NCBI GenBank assembly: GCA_963738445.1
Contig: CAVTWS010000006.1
Coordinates: 62,001-126,000 of the forward strand
Direction of reading: 5' to 3'
Source of the DNA: CAVTWS01 sp963738445
GTDB lineage: Bacteria; Actinomycetota; Acidimicrobiia; Acidimicrobiales; SHLQ01
DNA length: 64,000 nt
Part shown: positions 40,413-49,606 of the stretch, in pieces
How the letters are laid out: every line of letters begins with the position of its first letter
Position numbering within the stretch: the first letter of the stretch is position 1
Position numbers and translations under genes: made by a program
The notes under the pieces: model-generated
Databases searched by the model: none
What the model saw: only the letters and a program-made list of their open reading frames with translations
Told to the model about the DNA's origin: nothing

Positions 40413-43400
40413 ATGACCTGGACCAAGCGCCTACTTGCCGCCCTCCTGCTGCTGGCCCTGATAGCCACAGCATGCAGCGGTGGCGATGACGACGATGCCT
40501 CGGACGAGTCGTCGGACGAGAGTGATGCCACCGACGAAGGCGACGCCACCGACGAGGACGCCACCGACGAGGGGTCCGGCGACCTGAGCGGCGACGACGA
40601 AGCCGCCGTGCAGGCGGCCGAGGATTGGATCGCCGAGACGATCGACCTCCCCGACGACATGCGCAGCTCGCTCTCGGTCACCGGGGTCGAGCAGTCCGGC
40701 GGCGTAGCGCACGTCAGCTTCGACCAGGTCTTCGAGGACCATCGGGTCGTCGGCGCCAACCTGATCGTCCACGTGCTCGCGGACGGCACCGTCCAGGGCG
40801 CGAGCAACCAGCTCACCGAAGCGCACGCTCCCGATTCCATGGAGATGACCGTCGACGAGGCCACCGCCATCGACAATGCCGAGAAGGCGGTCGAGGGTGA
40901 GATCGCCTCCCGCGAGGCCGAAGTGGTCTGGATCCAGAACGGCATGGACCTGGTGGCCGCCTGGCGCGTCCAGATCCACACCAGCGACCCCGTGGCCGAC
41001 TGGGTCATCACGCTCGACGCCGCGTCGGGTGCGGTCATCGAGGCCGTCCAGGAAGAGGGCGGCCGAACCACGGTCGCCGAGGGCCTGATCGCCCGCATCG
41101 AAGCGAGCGAGACCCGCACCAACGCCAAGATGGCCGCGCAGCGAGGCGCCGACTCGTGCGAGCTCCCCGACGGTCCCTCCGCCTGCATCTTCCTCGTCGA
41201 CCCCATCTACGCCTCGGGCGACGGCAACATCGATGCGAACGGCGCCAACGAGTTCCTCACCGGCGTCGAGCTCGAGGGCCTGCAGGACGATGCCGACGGC
41301 TACCTCATCGGCGAGTTCGCCGACGTCGGTCCCGAGTACAACGGCGAGCGCAACCTGGTGCAGGAAGACGACGCCACCTGGGGTGCCGGCCGCGGCCAGG
41401 CCGGGTTCGAGGCCCAGAACGTCTACTACTGGATCGACTACGGCCAGCGCATCGTGCAGCGGCTCGGCTTCGACGACGTGCTGAACCGATCGTTCCCCGT
41501 GACCGCCCTCGACCCCGACACGCTCGACAACGCGTTCTACTCCCCGGCTGAGGAGCGCATCTTCATGGGGGCCGGCACCACCGGTGGCGGTATCAACGAA
41601 GGTGAGGACGCCTCGGGTGTCCTGCACGAGTACGGCCACGCCTTGCTCGACGCCGTCAACAACGACCTGCTCGGCGGCGGTGACGTCGGGGCCTACCACG
41701 AGGGCTTCGGCGACATCTTCGCCTACCTGACCACCCTCGAGTACCGCAACGGTGACGCCGAGTGCTTCTTCATCTGGACAGACCAGCAGTGCCTGCGGCG
41801 CATGGACACCGACAAGGTGTATCCCGATGACGCCGTGCAGGAAGTGCACACCGATGGCGAGATCTACACCGGCGCCATCTACGACGTCCTCAGCACGCTG
41901 CTCGACGCCGAAGGCGTCAGCATCGACGACTGCGCCGGCTCCGATGTCTGCAACGAGGTCCGTGACCGGGTGCTGACCACGGTGCTGGCCTCGAACTACT
42001 ACCTCACCCCCGACATGACCCTGCCCGACATCGCCAACAGCTACCTGCTGGCCAACGAAGCGCAGTACGCCGACGCCGACCGTGACCTCATCGAGGCGGC
42101 CTTCGGCGAGCATGGCCTCGTCGGTGGGTCGGGCGTCGTCGTCGACCCGGGCGGCAACACGTCCGGCAGCACCGCGGCCGCCGCCATCGAGGTGGCGATC
42201 TCGCACACCTACCGAGGCGACCTCAGCGTGCTGCTCGGCGTCGCCGACTCGGCCGGCAACGACCTCTGCGAGCCCGAGGTGCTGTTCACCCCCGATGACA
42301 CCGATGCCGAGGACAACCTCACCGGCTTCATCGACGTGAGCGAGAGCGACTGCGCCCAGTTCCTGCCGCCCTCGCCCGATCAGCTCTGGTACCTCTTCGT
42401 GGAGGACACGCTGGCCGAGGACGAAGGCGAGATCGTGGGCTTCACCGTCTTCGCCGACGGCGTGCCGTACCCGGCTTCAGGCCTGCCGTTGCCGATCGCT
42501 GACGCCGACCCCACCGGCACGTTCGCCGTGGTGGATGGTTCCACCGGCGGCGGCACCAACCCGGTGGGTGGCGGCGGACTCGGAACGGCCGATGGTTCGG
42601 CGCCGTACATCACGACCGCGATCACCCATACGTACCAGGGTGACCTGTCCATCCGCGCCGGCGTGGCCGACGCCGAGGACAACATCGTCTGCTCGGTTCA
42701 GGTGCTCGACACCGTGCCCGACGACAGCACGAGCGGCACCCTGAGCGGCGACATCGACATGGCCGACTGCGCCGCGTTCTATCCGCCCACGCCGGAGCAG
42801 CGCTGGTTCCTCCTGGTGGCCGACAACGCCGAGATCGACGAGGGCACCGTCGACCAGTTCACCCTGACCGGCCCGGATGGCACCGTGTTCGATTTCCTCG
42901 ACGTTCCGGTCAACATCCCCGACGCCGATCTCGACGGTGTTGCGCTTCTGCTCGACGGTTCGACCGGCAGCCAGGGCGTCGCCGGAGGTGGTGGCCAGGG
43001 CAGCGATCTGCCGCTCCCCGCCGCCTCGGTGGCCATCACCCACACCTACGCCGGTGACCTGCTGGTGACCGGCGGCGTGGTCGATGCCGACGGTCGGGTG
43101 GTGTGCGAGGTCACCCTCCATACCCCCGACTCGACCGACTCCAGCCAGGATCTGGTGGGCGACAGCTCGCTGTCGGACTGCGCCGCGTACTACCCGCCGT
43201 CGCTCGACCAGCAGTGGTTCCTGTACGTCGTCGACACGTTGGAGGTCGACGAAGGCACCATCGACGGCTTCAGCCTCACCGGACCCGACGGCATCGTGTA
43301 CACCTCGCCCGAGTCCGGTGTGCCGATCCCCGACGCCGACCCGGACGGCGTGTTGCTCATCCTCGACGGTGACGAAGCCACCGCCGGGGTGAGCGTGCCC

Positions 43401-44186
43401 ACGGCGAGCGTCGTGATCAGCCATCCGTACGTCGGCGATCTGGAGGCCTACGTCGGCGTGGTCGACCAGGCGACCGGAGAGATCCTGTGCGAGGCCCAGA
43501 TCGCCAGCCCGGACATCGAGAACAACGGCGTCGACCTGCTGGTCGACATCGAGCTGCCCGACTGTGCGGCGTTCTACCCGCCGGGCCCGAACCAGCAGTG
43601 GTACGTCTCGGCGTTCGATCACTTCGGCGCCGACATCGGCACCATCGACGCTTTCGTCCTCCAGGGTCCCGACGGCGCCGTGTACGTGCATCCCGAGGTG
43701 CCCGTCACGATCCCTGACGAAGATGTGGAGGGCGGCGTCGGCTTGTTCTTCGACGGCAGCCAGGCGCCGGTGGTCATCTCCAACACCGGCACCGGTGTGA
43801 TGGGCGGTGGAGGCACCAGCGGCGAGCCCGTCGTCAGCCTCGACATCGCCCACACCTACATCGGCGATCTCGACGTCTTCGTCGGCGTCTACGACCCCGA
43901 GAACGACGAGGTGCTGTGCGAGGCGCAGCTGGCCGCCGCCGACGCGAGCTTCGACGGCGACAACCTGGTCGGCGACTTCGCCATCCCCGAGTGCACCGCC
44001 TACTTCCCGCCGTCGCCGACCCAGCCCTGGTACCTGCTGGCCGTCGACGGCGCCGAGCTCGACGAGGGCACGATCAACGTGTTCCAGGTGGCCGGCGCCG
44101 ACGGATCGGTTTACATCTCGCCCGAGGCCGGCACGTTGATCCCCGACGCCGACCTCGACGGTGTGGCCATCTTCATCGACGGCTGA
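40413..44186 (+). CDS. lipoprotein thermolysin-like metalloprotease with five C-terminal P-domain-like repeats
   Basis: The 1257-residue product has a lipoprotein signal (LLLLALIATAC, Cys at about 21) followed by 35 residues almost only of Asp, Glu, Ser and Thr. Residues about 60-225 resemble the FTP/PepSY propeptide. The catalytic domain has GVLHEYGHALLDAVNND and GAYHEGFGDIFAYL, the HExxH zinc motif and the third-ligand Glu helix of M4/M36 enzymes. Five units of about 120-130 residues follow, each opening with a (I/V)(T/S)HTYxGDL segment, containing (D/E)CAAFYPP and closing with IPDADxDGV. These resemble the proprotein-convertase P domain. GGAG precedes the ATG. The last 76 bp overlap convergent tdk. 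Confidence 0.85.
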   Translation: MTWTKRLLAALLLLALIATACSGGDDDDASDESSDESDATDEGDATDEDATDEGSGDLSGDDEAAVQAAEDWIAETIDLPDDMRSSLSVTGVEQSGGVAHVSFDQVFEDHRVVGANLIVHVLADGTVQGASNQLTEAHAPDSMEMTVDEATAIDNAEKAVEGEIASREAEVVWIQNGMDLVAAWRVQIHTSDPVADWVITLDAASGAVIEAVQEEGGRTTVAEGLIARIEASETRTNAKMAAQRGADSCELPDGPSACIFLVDPIYASGDGNIDANGANEFLTGVELEGLQDDADGYLIGEFADVGPEYNGERNLVQEDDATWGAGRGQAGFEAQNVYYWIDYGQRIVQRLGFDDVLNRSFPVTALDPDTLDNAFYSPAEERIFMGAGTTGGGINEGEDASGVLHEYGHALLDAVNNDLLGGGDVGAYHEGFGDIFAYLTTLEYRNGDAECFFIWTDQQCLRRMDTDKVYPDDAVQEVHTDGEIYTGAIYDVLSTLLDAEGVSIDDCAGSDVCNEVRDRVLTTVLASNYYLTPDMTLPDIANSYLLANEAQYADADRDLIEAAFGEHGLVGGSGVVVDPGGNTSGSTAAAAIEVAISHTYRGDLSVLLGVADSAGNDLCEPEVLFTPDDTDAEDNLTGFIDVSESDCAQFLPPSPDQLWYLFVEDTLAEDEGEIVGFTVFADGVPYPASGLPLPIADADPTGTFAVVDGSTGGGTNPVGGGGLGTADGSAPYITTAITHTYQGDLSIRAGVADAEDNIVCSVQVLDTVPDDSTSGTLSGDIDMADCAAFYPPTPEQRWFLLVADNAEIDEGTVDQFTLTGPDGTVFDFLDVPVNIPDADLDGVALLLDGSTGSQGVAGGGGQGSDLPLPAASVAITHTYAGDLLVTGGVVDADGRVVCEVTLHTPDSTDSSQDLVGDSSLSDCAAYYPPSLDQQWFLYVVDTLEVDEGTIDGFSLTGPDGIVYTSPESGVPIPDADPDGVLLILDGDEATAGVSVPTASVVISHPYVGDLEAYVGVVDQATGEILCEAQIASPDIENNGVDLLVDIELPDCAAFYPPGPNQQWYVSAFDHFGADIGTIDAFVLQGPDGAVYVHPEVPVTIPDEDVEGGVGLFFDGSQAPVVISNTGTGVMGGGGTSGEPVVSLDIAHTYIGDLDVFVGVYDPENDEVLCEAQLAAADASFDGDNLVGDFAIPECTAYFPPSPTQPWYLLAVDGAELDEGTINVFQVAGADGSVYISPEAGTLIPDADLDGVAIFIDG

Positions 44187-44788
44187 TCGACGACATCCGC
44201 TCGGCCGGCGCCACTCAACCAGTGGCGCCGGCAGCGGAGCTCGTAGCTGACGTCTGGTTCCCGGGCCGGATCGTCGACGACGACCACATCGCCGTCGTAC
44301 ACCTGACGCCCATCGACGACTCGCGCGTTGTGGGTGGCCCGCCGCCCGCACCAGCACCGAGCCTCGTTCTGGAGGGTGCGGGTGTGATCGGCCAGCTCGA
44401 GCAGGCGCTGGCTCCCGGCGAACAACGAACCTCGGAAGTCGGTGAGCAGGCCGAAGGCGAACACGTCGGCGTCCAGCTCATCGACGACTCGGGCCAGCTG
44501 ATCGATCTGGTCCGGGAGGTAGAACTGCGCTTCGTCGCATACGAGGTAGTCGAGCGTGCCGTGCCGGTACCGCAATGCCATGGCCAGTGCGAACAGGTCG
44601 AGCTTGGGACCGACCTCCACGGCTTCCGCGGAGACTCCCAGCTGGCTCGAGACGCGGGCACCTTGACGATCGAGTTGGCTGCAGAGGAGACCGCGCAGCC
44701 CGGCGGTGCGCAGGTTGTGGTGCACCTGCAGGGCCATGGTGCTCTTGCCCGCACCCATGGTGCCGTAGGTGAACTGAAGCTCGGCCAC
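44111..44788 (-). CDS. tdk: thymidine kinase
   Basis: The 225-residue type II thymidine kinase has the P-loop GTMGAGKST near residue 9, the DEAQFY motif near 90, and the lasso/zinc region RCWCGRRATHNARVVDGRQV with a later LRCRRHW supplying ligands. It phosphorylates thymidine for salvage. GAGGAG precedes the GTG at 44788. The C-terminal 25 residues lie antisense to the end of the protease gene and are absent from most homologues. Confidence 0.93.
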   Translation of the reverse strand: MAELQFTYGTMGAGKSTMALQVHHNLRTAGLRGLLCSQLDRQGARVSSQLGVSAEAVEVGPKLDLFALAMALRYRHGTLDYLVCDEAQFYLPDQIDQLARVVDELDADVFAFGLLTDFRGSLFAGSQRLLELADHTRTLQNEARCWCGRRATHNARVVDGRQVYDGDVVVVDDPAREPDVSYELRCRRHWLSGAGRADVVDQPSMKMATPSRSASGINVPASGEM

Positions 44789-44888
44789 CGGCCCGACTCC
44801 TCATCGTCGTACGTGCTGGACCCGCCCGGGCCCGAACACGGCCAGTAAACCATGTCCGGCGGTCTGACGTCGTCACGGTGGGCCCACA

Positions 44889-45420
44889 TACTTCGTCGTC
44901 CTCGCCACCACCGCCGCTCCCCTCATCCACCTCGACGACGTCGTCGCCGCGATCGTCGCCGACCCTCCTGCCTCCTCTGTTCGCCCACCGGCCGAGCCGG
45001 CCCCCGACGAGCTCAACCGACCGTTCTGGACGGGCGGAGCCGACGGTCGACTCCACATCACCCGCTGTCACGCGTGCGGGCTCTGACTCCACCCGCCCCT
45101 CCCCCGCTGCCGGCGCTGCCACACCACCGACGTGGCGCCCGAAGCGGTGAGCGGCTCGGGCACCATCCACTCCTTCACCGTGAACCATCAGCAGTGGGTT
45201 CCGGGCACCGAACCCCATGTCATCGTGCTGGTCGAGCTCGTCGAGCTCGTCGAGCTCGTCGAGCTCGACGAGCAGGATGGCCTGCGCATCACGTCCAACC
45301 TCCGCCCTCGCGATGCTGCGGGATCCGTCGACCTCGAAGGTGTTCGGATCGGGCAACGGGTCGAGGTGCGTTTCGAACAGATCGGAGAGCTCTTCGTGCC
45401 CCAGTTCGTACTCCAGGACG
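44889..45420 (+). pseudogene. DUF35/OB-fold acyl-CoA-associated protein, inactivated
   Basis: The frame encodes a typical thiolase partner with a zinc ribbon and OB fold: DELNRPFWTGGADGRLHITR, CHACGL, then a TGA at 45084 exactly where the family has Trp, then LHPPLPRCRRCHTTDVAP and GTIHSFTVNHQQW. A run of Glu-Leu-Val codons made by a GAGCTCGTC repeat (about 45230-45262) adds extra residues in the OB fold. The in-frame nonsense codon in the metal site indicates a true pseudogene. Confidence 0.75.
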
Positions 45421-46185
45421 CGTCCAACGATGCGCTCAGGGACGGGCCTCAGGTCTTGGCTCATCGCCCAGGTGGCCCAGCGCCACGCCCACGAGTTCGG
45501 CACCACCCGGGAGCAGCTCGGCCAGACGCGGTCAACGCCCGCCGCAACGCCGCCCTGAACGGCAAGGCCATCTACCAGTCGCCGATGTCGATCGACGACC
45601 ACCTGGCCGCCCGGATGATCTCGACGCCGCTGTGCCTGCTCGATTGCGATGTCCCCTGCGACGGCTCCACCGCCGTCGTGGTGTCCCACGCTGATTTCGC
45701 CCCGGACTGCCGTCATCCGGCGGCCGGTGTCGAGGCCATCGGAACCGCGCGTGGGGGCGCCCGTCATGGGATCAGTTCGACGATATGACGTCGTTCCCCG
45801 GGCGCGATGCCGCCGCCAGCTCGTGGGCCCGGACCGACCTCCGCCCGGCCGACGTCGACGTGGCCGAGCTGTACGACGGCTTCAGCATCCTGGCCCTGTG
45901 CTGGCTGGAGGCGCTGGACTTTGCGGCCACGGTGAGGCGGGCGCGTTCTTGGAGGGAGGCGCCAACATCGCCCGGGACGGCGTGCTCCCGCTCAACACGA
46001 ACGGCGGCCAGCTGTCCGGCGGGCGCCTCAACGGGTTCGGCTTCCTGCACGAGGCCGTGGTCCAGCTCCGGGGTCACGGCGGCGACCGTCAGGTCGTGCG
46101 CCCAGGGAACCGCCAGCCCGAGGTGGCCTGCGTGGCCAACGGCGGCGGCCCCACAGTCGGCTCGGTCCTCCTGACGCGCCGGTAG
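45421..46185 (+). pseudogene. SCP-x-like thiolase, truncated and frameshifted
   Basis: Pieces of an acetyl-CoA acyltransferase appear in changing frames: RHAHEFGTTREQLGQT, then NAALNGKAIYQSPMSIDDHL and LLDCDVPCDGSTAVVVSHAD, next LRPADVDVAELYDGFSILAL, and finally FLEGGANIARDGVLPLNTNG and GFGFLHEAVVQLRGHGG. The N-terminal 200 or so residues with the active Cys are absent, the segment being joined straight to the DUF35 relic. At least three frame changes are needed. DUF35-thiolase pairs act in steroid or fatty-acid side-chain cleavage; this one is dead. Confidence 0.8.
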
Positions 46186-46247
46186 GCGCGGTGCGCCTGA
46201 CGCGCCGGTAGGCGCAGTGCGCCTGACGTGCCGGTAGGCGCAGTCAG
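46170..46247. repeat. 26-bp tandem repeat, three units, each a hairpin
   Basis: Three 26-bp units start with CCTGACGYGCCGGTAGGCGC. Each contains GCGCCT and AGGCGC as inverted arms. They sit between the convergent thiolase relic and the VOC gene and may act as a bidirectional terminator. Confidence 0.6.
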
Positions 46248-46759
46248 CCCACCGGGTGGCCGTACATCTCCCGGAGCGGGTCGGCGATCAGCTCGATCCG
46301 CTCGCCGTCGGGGCCGGCCATGTACAGCGACGTACCGCTCTCGTGCAGGTAGTCGATGCCCCGATCGTCGAGTTTGAGCCGGAGTTGGGCCCACCGCTGC
46401 GGTTCCACCGAGATGGCCAGATGATGGTGCCCGCCGAGGACCTCCCGGTACGGCCCCAGGTCGAGACCGGGGAAGTCGAAGAAGGCCAGCGTGTTGCCGT
46501 GGCCGATGTCGAAGAAGAAATGGGTCGACCCGACGTAGTCGCGGTTCTCGAACAACTCGATCAAGGGGAACTCGAGCACCCCCTGGTAGAAGTCGATGGT
46601 GCGTTCGACATCGCTCGACAGCAACGCCACGTGATGCACCCCGCGAGCCGACGAGTCCGGTCGCACATCCCGCGCCAGGAGATGACGCTGACGAAGTGCC
46701 TCCCACTCGTCGGTTCGATCGACCGTGCTGCCGTGTCGTGCGCTGCTGTCAGCCGTCAT
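46244..46759 (-). CDS. VOC-family (glyoxalase/bleomycin resistance/dioxygenase) protein
   Basis: The 171-residue protein has the vicinal-oxygen-chelate pattern: VHHVALLSSDVERTIDFYQG, STHFFFDIGHGNTLAFFDFP, HHHLAISVE, and the C-terminal metal Glu in GERIELIADP. The four positions for a metal site (His, Glu/His pairs) appear kept, so it may be an active lyase or dioxygenase of unknown substrate. GGAGG precedes the ATG at 46759. The N-terminal 35 residues are a hydrophilic extension. Confidence 0.85.
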   Translation of the reverse strand: MTADSSARHGSTVDRTDEWEALRQRHLLARDVRPDSSARGVHHVALLSSDVERTIDFYQGVLEFPLIELFENRDYVGSTHFFFDIGHGNTLAFFDFPGLDLGPYREVLGGHHHLAISVEPQRWAQLRLKLDDRGIDYLHESGTSLYMAGPDGERIELIADPLREMYGHPVG

Positions 46760-46812
46760 GGCGTTCCTCCCGTTGCCCACCTCTGGTGTCTGCATTCTGG
46801 TCCACGGCGACC

Positions 46813-47229
46813 TCAACCGGTCGGCTGCATGACGGTCACCCGGTAGCGCACGACCATGGGTTGCCCGCCGTAGCAGTTGAACGAGATCGCCAGCCACTGC
46901 ACGCCGCCCTGCTGGTCGTCGACGACATGTTGGAGGTCGGCGTCGCCCACTCCGTGGAGCCCCGGGTGCGGCTCGGCGCCTCGTGCCACCGCCACCTGGG
47001 CCAGCGACACCTCGATCCAACTCGTGGCCGCGACCGAGGGGCCGAGCGCCGGGGCCTCGGGTACGTAGAAGGCGACCGGGTGCGCCGCCTCCGGGTCGAC
47101 CTCCCCTACGGGAGCCAGACGGGCCGAGCCGCTGTAGGTGGTGAGGCGCCGGGCCCGTCCCGAGGCGCGCTCCACGACCTCGATGTCGATGGGGGGATCA
47201 GCGTGGAGCTCAGAAACTTCGTAGGCCAT
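46813..47229 (-). CDS. uncharacterised protein
   Basis: The 138-residue protein begins MAYEVSELHADPPIDIEVVE and has RRLTTYSGSARLAPVGEVDP, then WLAISFNCYGGQPMVVRYR. It has the look of a soluble beta-sandwich with no recognised family. The ATG at 47229 is fixed by TACCAT six bases upstream, a leaderless promoter. It lies between the VOC gene and the GH81 gene in the same direction, but its own promoter suggests independent expression. Confidence 0.6.
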   Translation of the reverse strand: MAYEVSELHADPPIDIEVVERASGRARRLTTYSGSARLAPVGEVDPEAAHPVAFYVPEAPALGPSVAATSWIEVSLAQVAVARGAEPHPGLHGVGDADLQHVVDDQQGGVQWLAISFNCYGGQPMVVRYRVTVMQPTG

Positions 47230-47235
47230 CACAGA

Positions 47236-47241
47236 ATGGTA
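47236..47241 (-). promoter_or_regulatory. -10 element TACCAT, leaderless
   Basis: On the minus strand TACCAT ends six bases before the ATG at 47229, close to the stop of the GH81 gene. Confidence 0.5.
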
Positions 47242-47248
47242 CGCAGCC

Positions 47249-49606
47249 CTATCCCGGTGAGGGAGTGATCGGACCGGTGTACCGCTCGCCGGCGTCGAGC
47301 CGGAGGGAGACCACCTCACCGCCGGGGAGGCGGCACTGCGCCGTCGTCGGTTGTGGCCCGACGTTCACGGCGAGGAGCAGGATCATGCCGTCGGCCGCGG
47401 TGCGCGTGATCGCGCCCGGGCTGCACCGTCCCGGGCCGGGTCGGGGACTCGAATCCCACAACCGCTGCCACCAGGCGAGCGCGGAGGACGGCACCGAGGG
47501 TTCCGGGTCGGGTCCATCCGGCGGTTCGACACCGGCGACTACGGCGTCGCTGGCCAGCAGGTTCGACCATCGGCTCGCACAGCCTCCGCCGAACTCGGCG
47601 CACCAGGACCATCGTCGCGCGGCCGACTCGATGGCCGTGGCATCGGGGTAGCGGGTGAGGCTCACGGGTCCGAGGGGCAGCAGTTGGATTCCGAGCGCCG
47701 ATTCGGGGGCGGGGTCGAACCACGTGCCGAGATCGGTCTTGGCCGACCAGACGATGCCGTACCACGGGCGCGCCGACACGGAGCCGGTGGCTTCGGGGAA
47801 CCAGGTGGCGCCGGTCACCCGGGCCTCGATGGTCAGCCGGGCGATGAACGACTCGGCCAGTTCGGGGCGCCCGGTGGCGACGAACCACCGAGCGGCGGCC
47901 CACCAGGCGTGCAGTGACTCGCCGGTCGACTCGAGGTTGTTGCCATCGGCGAACGGAGCCAGCCCCGAGGCCCAGCTGTGACCGGCCTGCGGATCCCACG
48001 TCCTGCGGTCGGCCAGCCCGGGCGGCGCGCACGGCACCAGATCCGAGCCGGCATAGTCCGCGATCAACAGGTCGACGAGTTGCCGGTGGGCCTCGGCCCA
48101 CGATGCGTCGGCTGCGGCCAGGACTCCGGCCGCAGCGACCCAGTAGCCGTACTGGAGGTGATGGTCGTTGAGCTGGTCGCCGGCGCCGAACTCGGCCGGT
48201 GTCATCACCACTGCTCCCCATTCGGCGTTCCAGGCCAACCCCGGGCCTCGCCCCGTGGCCAGGCGTTCGAAGGCTTCTCGAGCCCGTCCGAGGGCGGCGG
48301 CTCGGGGGCCCGCGAGCGCGTAGGCGGTGGCGATGTCGGCCACGGCAGCGTCGTAGGCCACCCGCTTGCCGCCGAAGTACGACCCCGTGGCCGGTGCGGG
48401 CCCACCGGCGATGTCGTCGTCGATCAACGACGCGATGTCCGCGGCCCCGGGGTCCGACACGTCAAGCGGTGAGGCGCCCCACATGATCGGTACCGGGTCG
48501 AACCGCAGGACCAACTCGTCGGAGGCGATGATCGCGCTCGTGCCCGCTGGATCGGGCACCCAACCGATCACTTCCTGGCCTGTCGCCTCTTGGTGCGGAC
48601 CAAGGGACCACACGGACGGCCCGGCACCCGCCCGTTCCACGACCAGACGTTGCTCGACCGCCCCGACCTCGTCGACGCTCAGTCGCTCGGTCGTCGTGAT
48701 CAGGGGGCGGTCGGCGAGGTCGACGGCCTGGTCCGTCCAGGAACGTGGATCGATCGTCGCCGCCTCGACGGGTTCAGCTGCGCCGACGTCGTCGACCAGA
48801 GGAACCGGTCCGAGCACCGCCCGGACGAGCTCGCCGGGCGATAGTGCGAGGACGGGTCTGGCCTCGACCGACTGCTCCGTCACCACCCAGTCGACATCCC
48901 GATCGACGGCCAGCACCCACGAACGTCCCCGCACCGAGATGGCCAGGGCTCGATCACCGACCGGTTCGGCCCGCAGCTCGGCCCCACCGTCGATCTCGCC
49001 CCCACCGACCACCAGCCGGACCGGCCGGTCTCCGAACGCCAGCTCCACGAACGGCGAGCCGGCCACCACGTCGACACCGAGCGAAGTCGATGCGTCCTCG
49101 ACGGCCAGCGAGACGTGGAAGGCACCCCAATCGGCGACCCTCATTTCTCCCGTCGACCCCGACGGCGGCACGGTCAAGGCGGCGACGAACGCGGTCGTGG
49201 AGGTCCCGTCCTCGTGGTGGACGGGCGCCTGGTTCGAGATCGCTACCTCACCGTCCCGGCCGATCTGTACCGCCAGAGGCCGCGCCCACAAGGGCTCGGT
49301 GCCGGGACCGACCAAGGCCGACGACCACCACTGGTTGGTGGGGGGTGCCGGACTCGAGCTGGCCGACGGAACCGGAGCCCGCTCGCCGGGCGGCAGGTCG
49401 ACCCAGTCGAGCCCATCGACGACCGGGCGGGAGGAAAGGTCGGTCGCCACGACCGGCGGCCCGCACGCGGCGGTGGTGCCAGAATCGGGCGCCCGCCCGG
49501 CGTCATCGCCGACGGCGATCACCCCCGCCAACCCCGCGATCGCGAGAAGCGCCACGCCGAGGACGTACGAGCGGACCGAACGAGATGGTCGACGACCGGC
49601 GAACAT
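47249..49606 (-). CDS. GH81 endo-beta-1,3-glucanase, membrane-anchored or secreted
   Basis: The 785-residue protein has an N-terminal hydrophobic anchor/signal (SYVLGVALLAIAGLAGVIAV), a beta-sandwich region of about 300 residues (PTNQWWSSALVG) and the GH81 catalytic alpha-barrel. The barrel carries QLNDHHLQYGYWV (Asp and His of the active cleft) and GHSWASGLAPFADGNNLEST (catalytic-Glu region). GH81 enzymes hydrolyse beta-1,3-glucans such as laminarin and curdlan. The ATG at 49606 overlaps the stop of the adaptor gene (TGATG), so the glucanase belongs to the GT2 operon, as cellulase BcsZ does in cellulose operons. Confidence 0.88.
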   Translation of the reverse strand: MFAGRRPSRSVRSYVLGVALLAIAGLAGVIAVGDDAGRAPDSGTTAACGPPVVATDLSSRPVVDGLDWVDLPPGERAPVPSASSSPAPPTNQWWSSALVGPGTEPLWARPLAVQIGRDGEVAISNQAPVHHEDGTSTTAFVAALTVPPSGSTGEMRVADWGAFHVSLAVEDASTSLGVDVVAGSPFVELAFGDRPVRLVVGGGEIDGGAELRAEPVGDRALAISVRGRSWVLAVDRDVDWVVTEQSVEARPVLALSPGELVRAVLGPVPLVDDVGAAEPVEAATIDPRSWTDQAVDLADRPLITTTERLSVDEVGAVEQRLVVERAGAGPSVWSLGPHQEATGQEVIGWVPDPAGTSAIIASDELVLRFDPVPIMWGASPLDVSDPGAADIASLIDDDIAGGPAPATGSYFGGKRVAYDAAVADIATAYALAGPRAAALGRAREAFERLATGRGPGLAWNAEWGAVVMTPAEFGAGDQLNDHHLQYGYWVAAAGVLAAADASWAEAHRQLVDLLIADYAGSDLVPCAPPGLADRRTWDPQAGHSWASGLAPFADGNNLESTGESLHAWWAAARWFVATGRPELAESFIARLTIEARVTGATWFPEATGSVSARPWYGIVWSAKTDLGTWFDPAPESALGIQLLPLGPVSLTRYPDATAIESAARRWSWCAEFGGGCASRWSNLLASDAVVAGVEPPDGPDPEPSVPSSALAWWQRLWDSSPRPGPGRCSPGAITRTAADGMILLLAVNVGPQPTTAQCRLPGGEVVSLRLDAGERYTGPITPSPG

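Noticed and set aside
40431..44357. Two long minus-strand frames of about 600 residues
   Set aside because: They are antisense shadows of the protease gene created by its GC-rich third positions and show no family motif.
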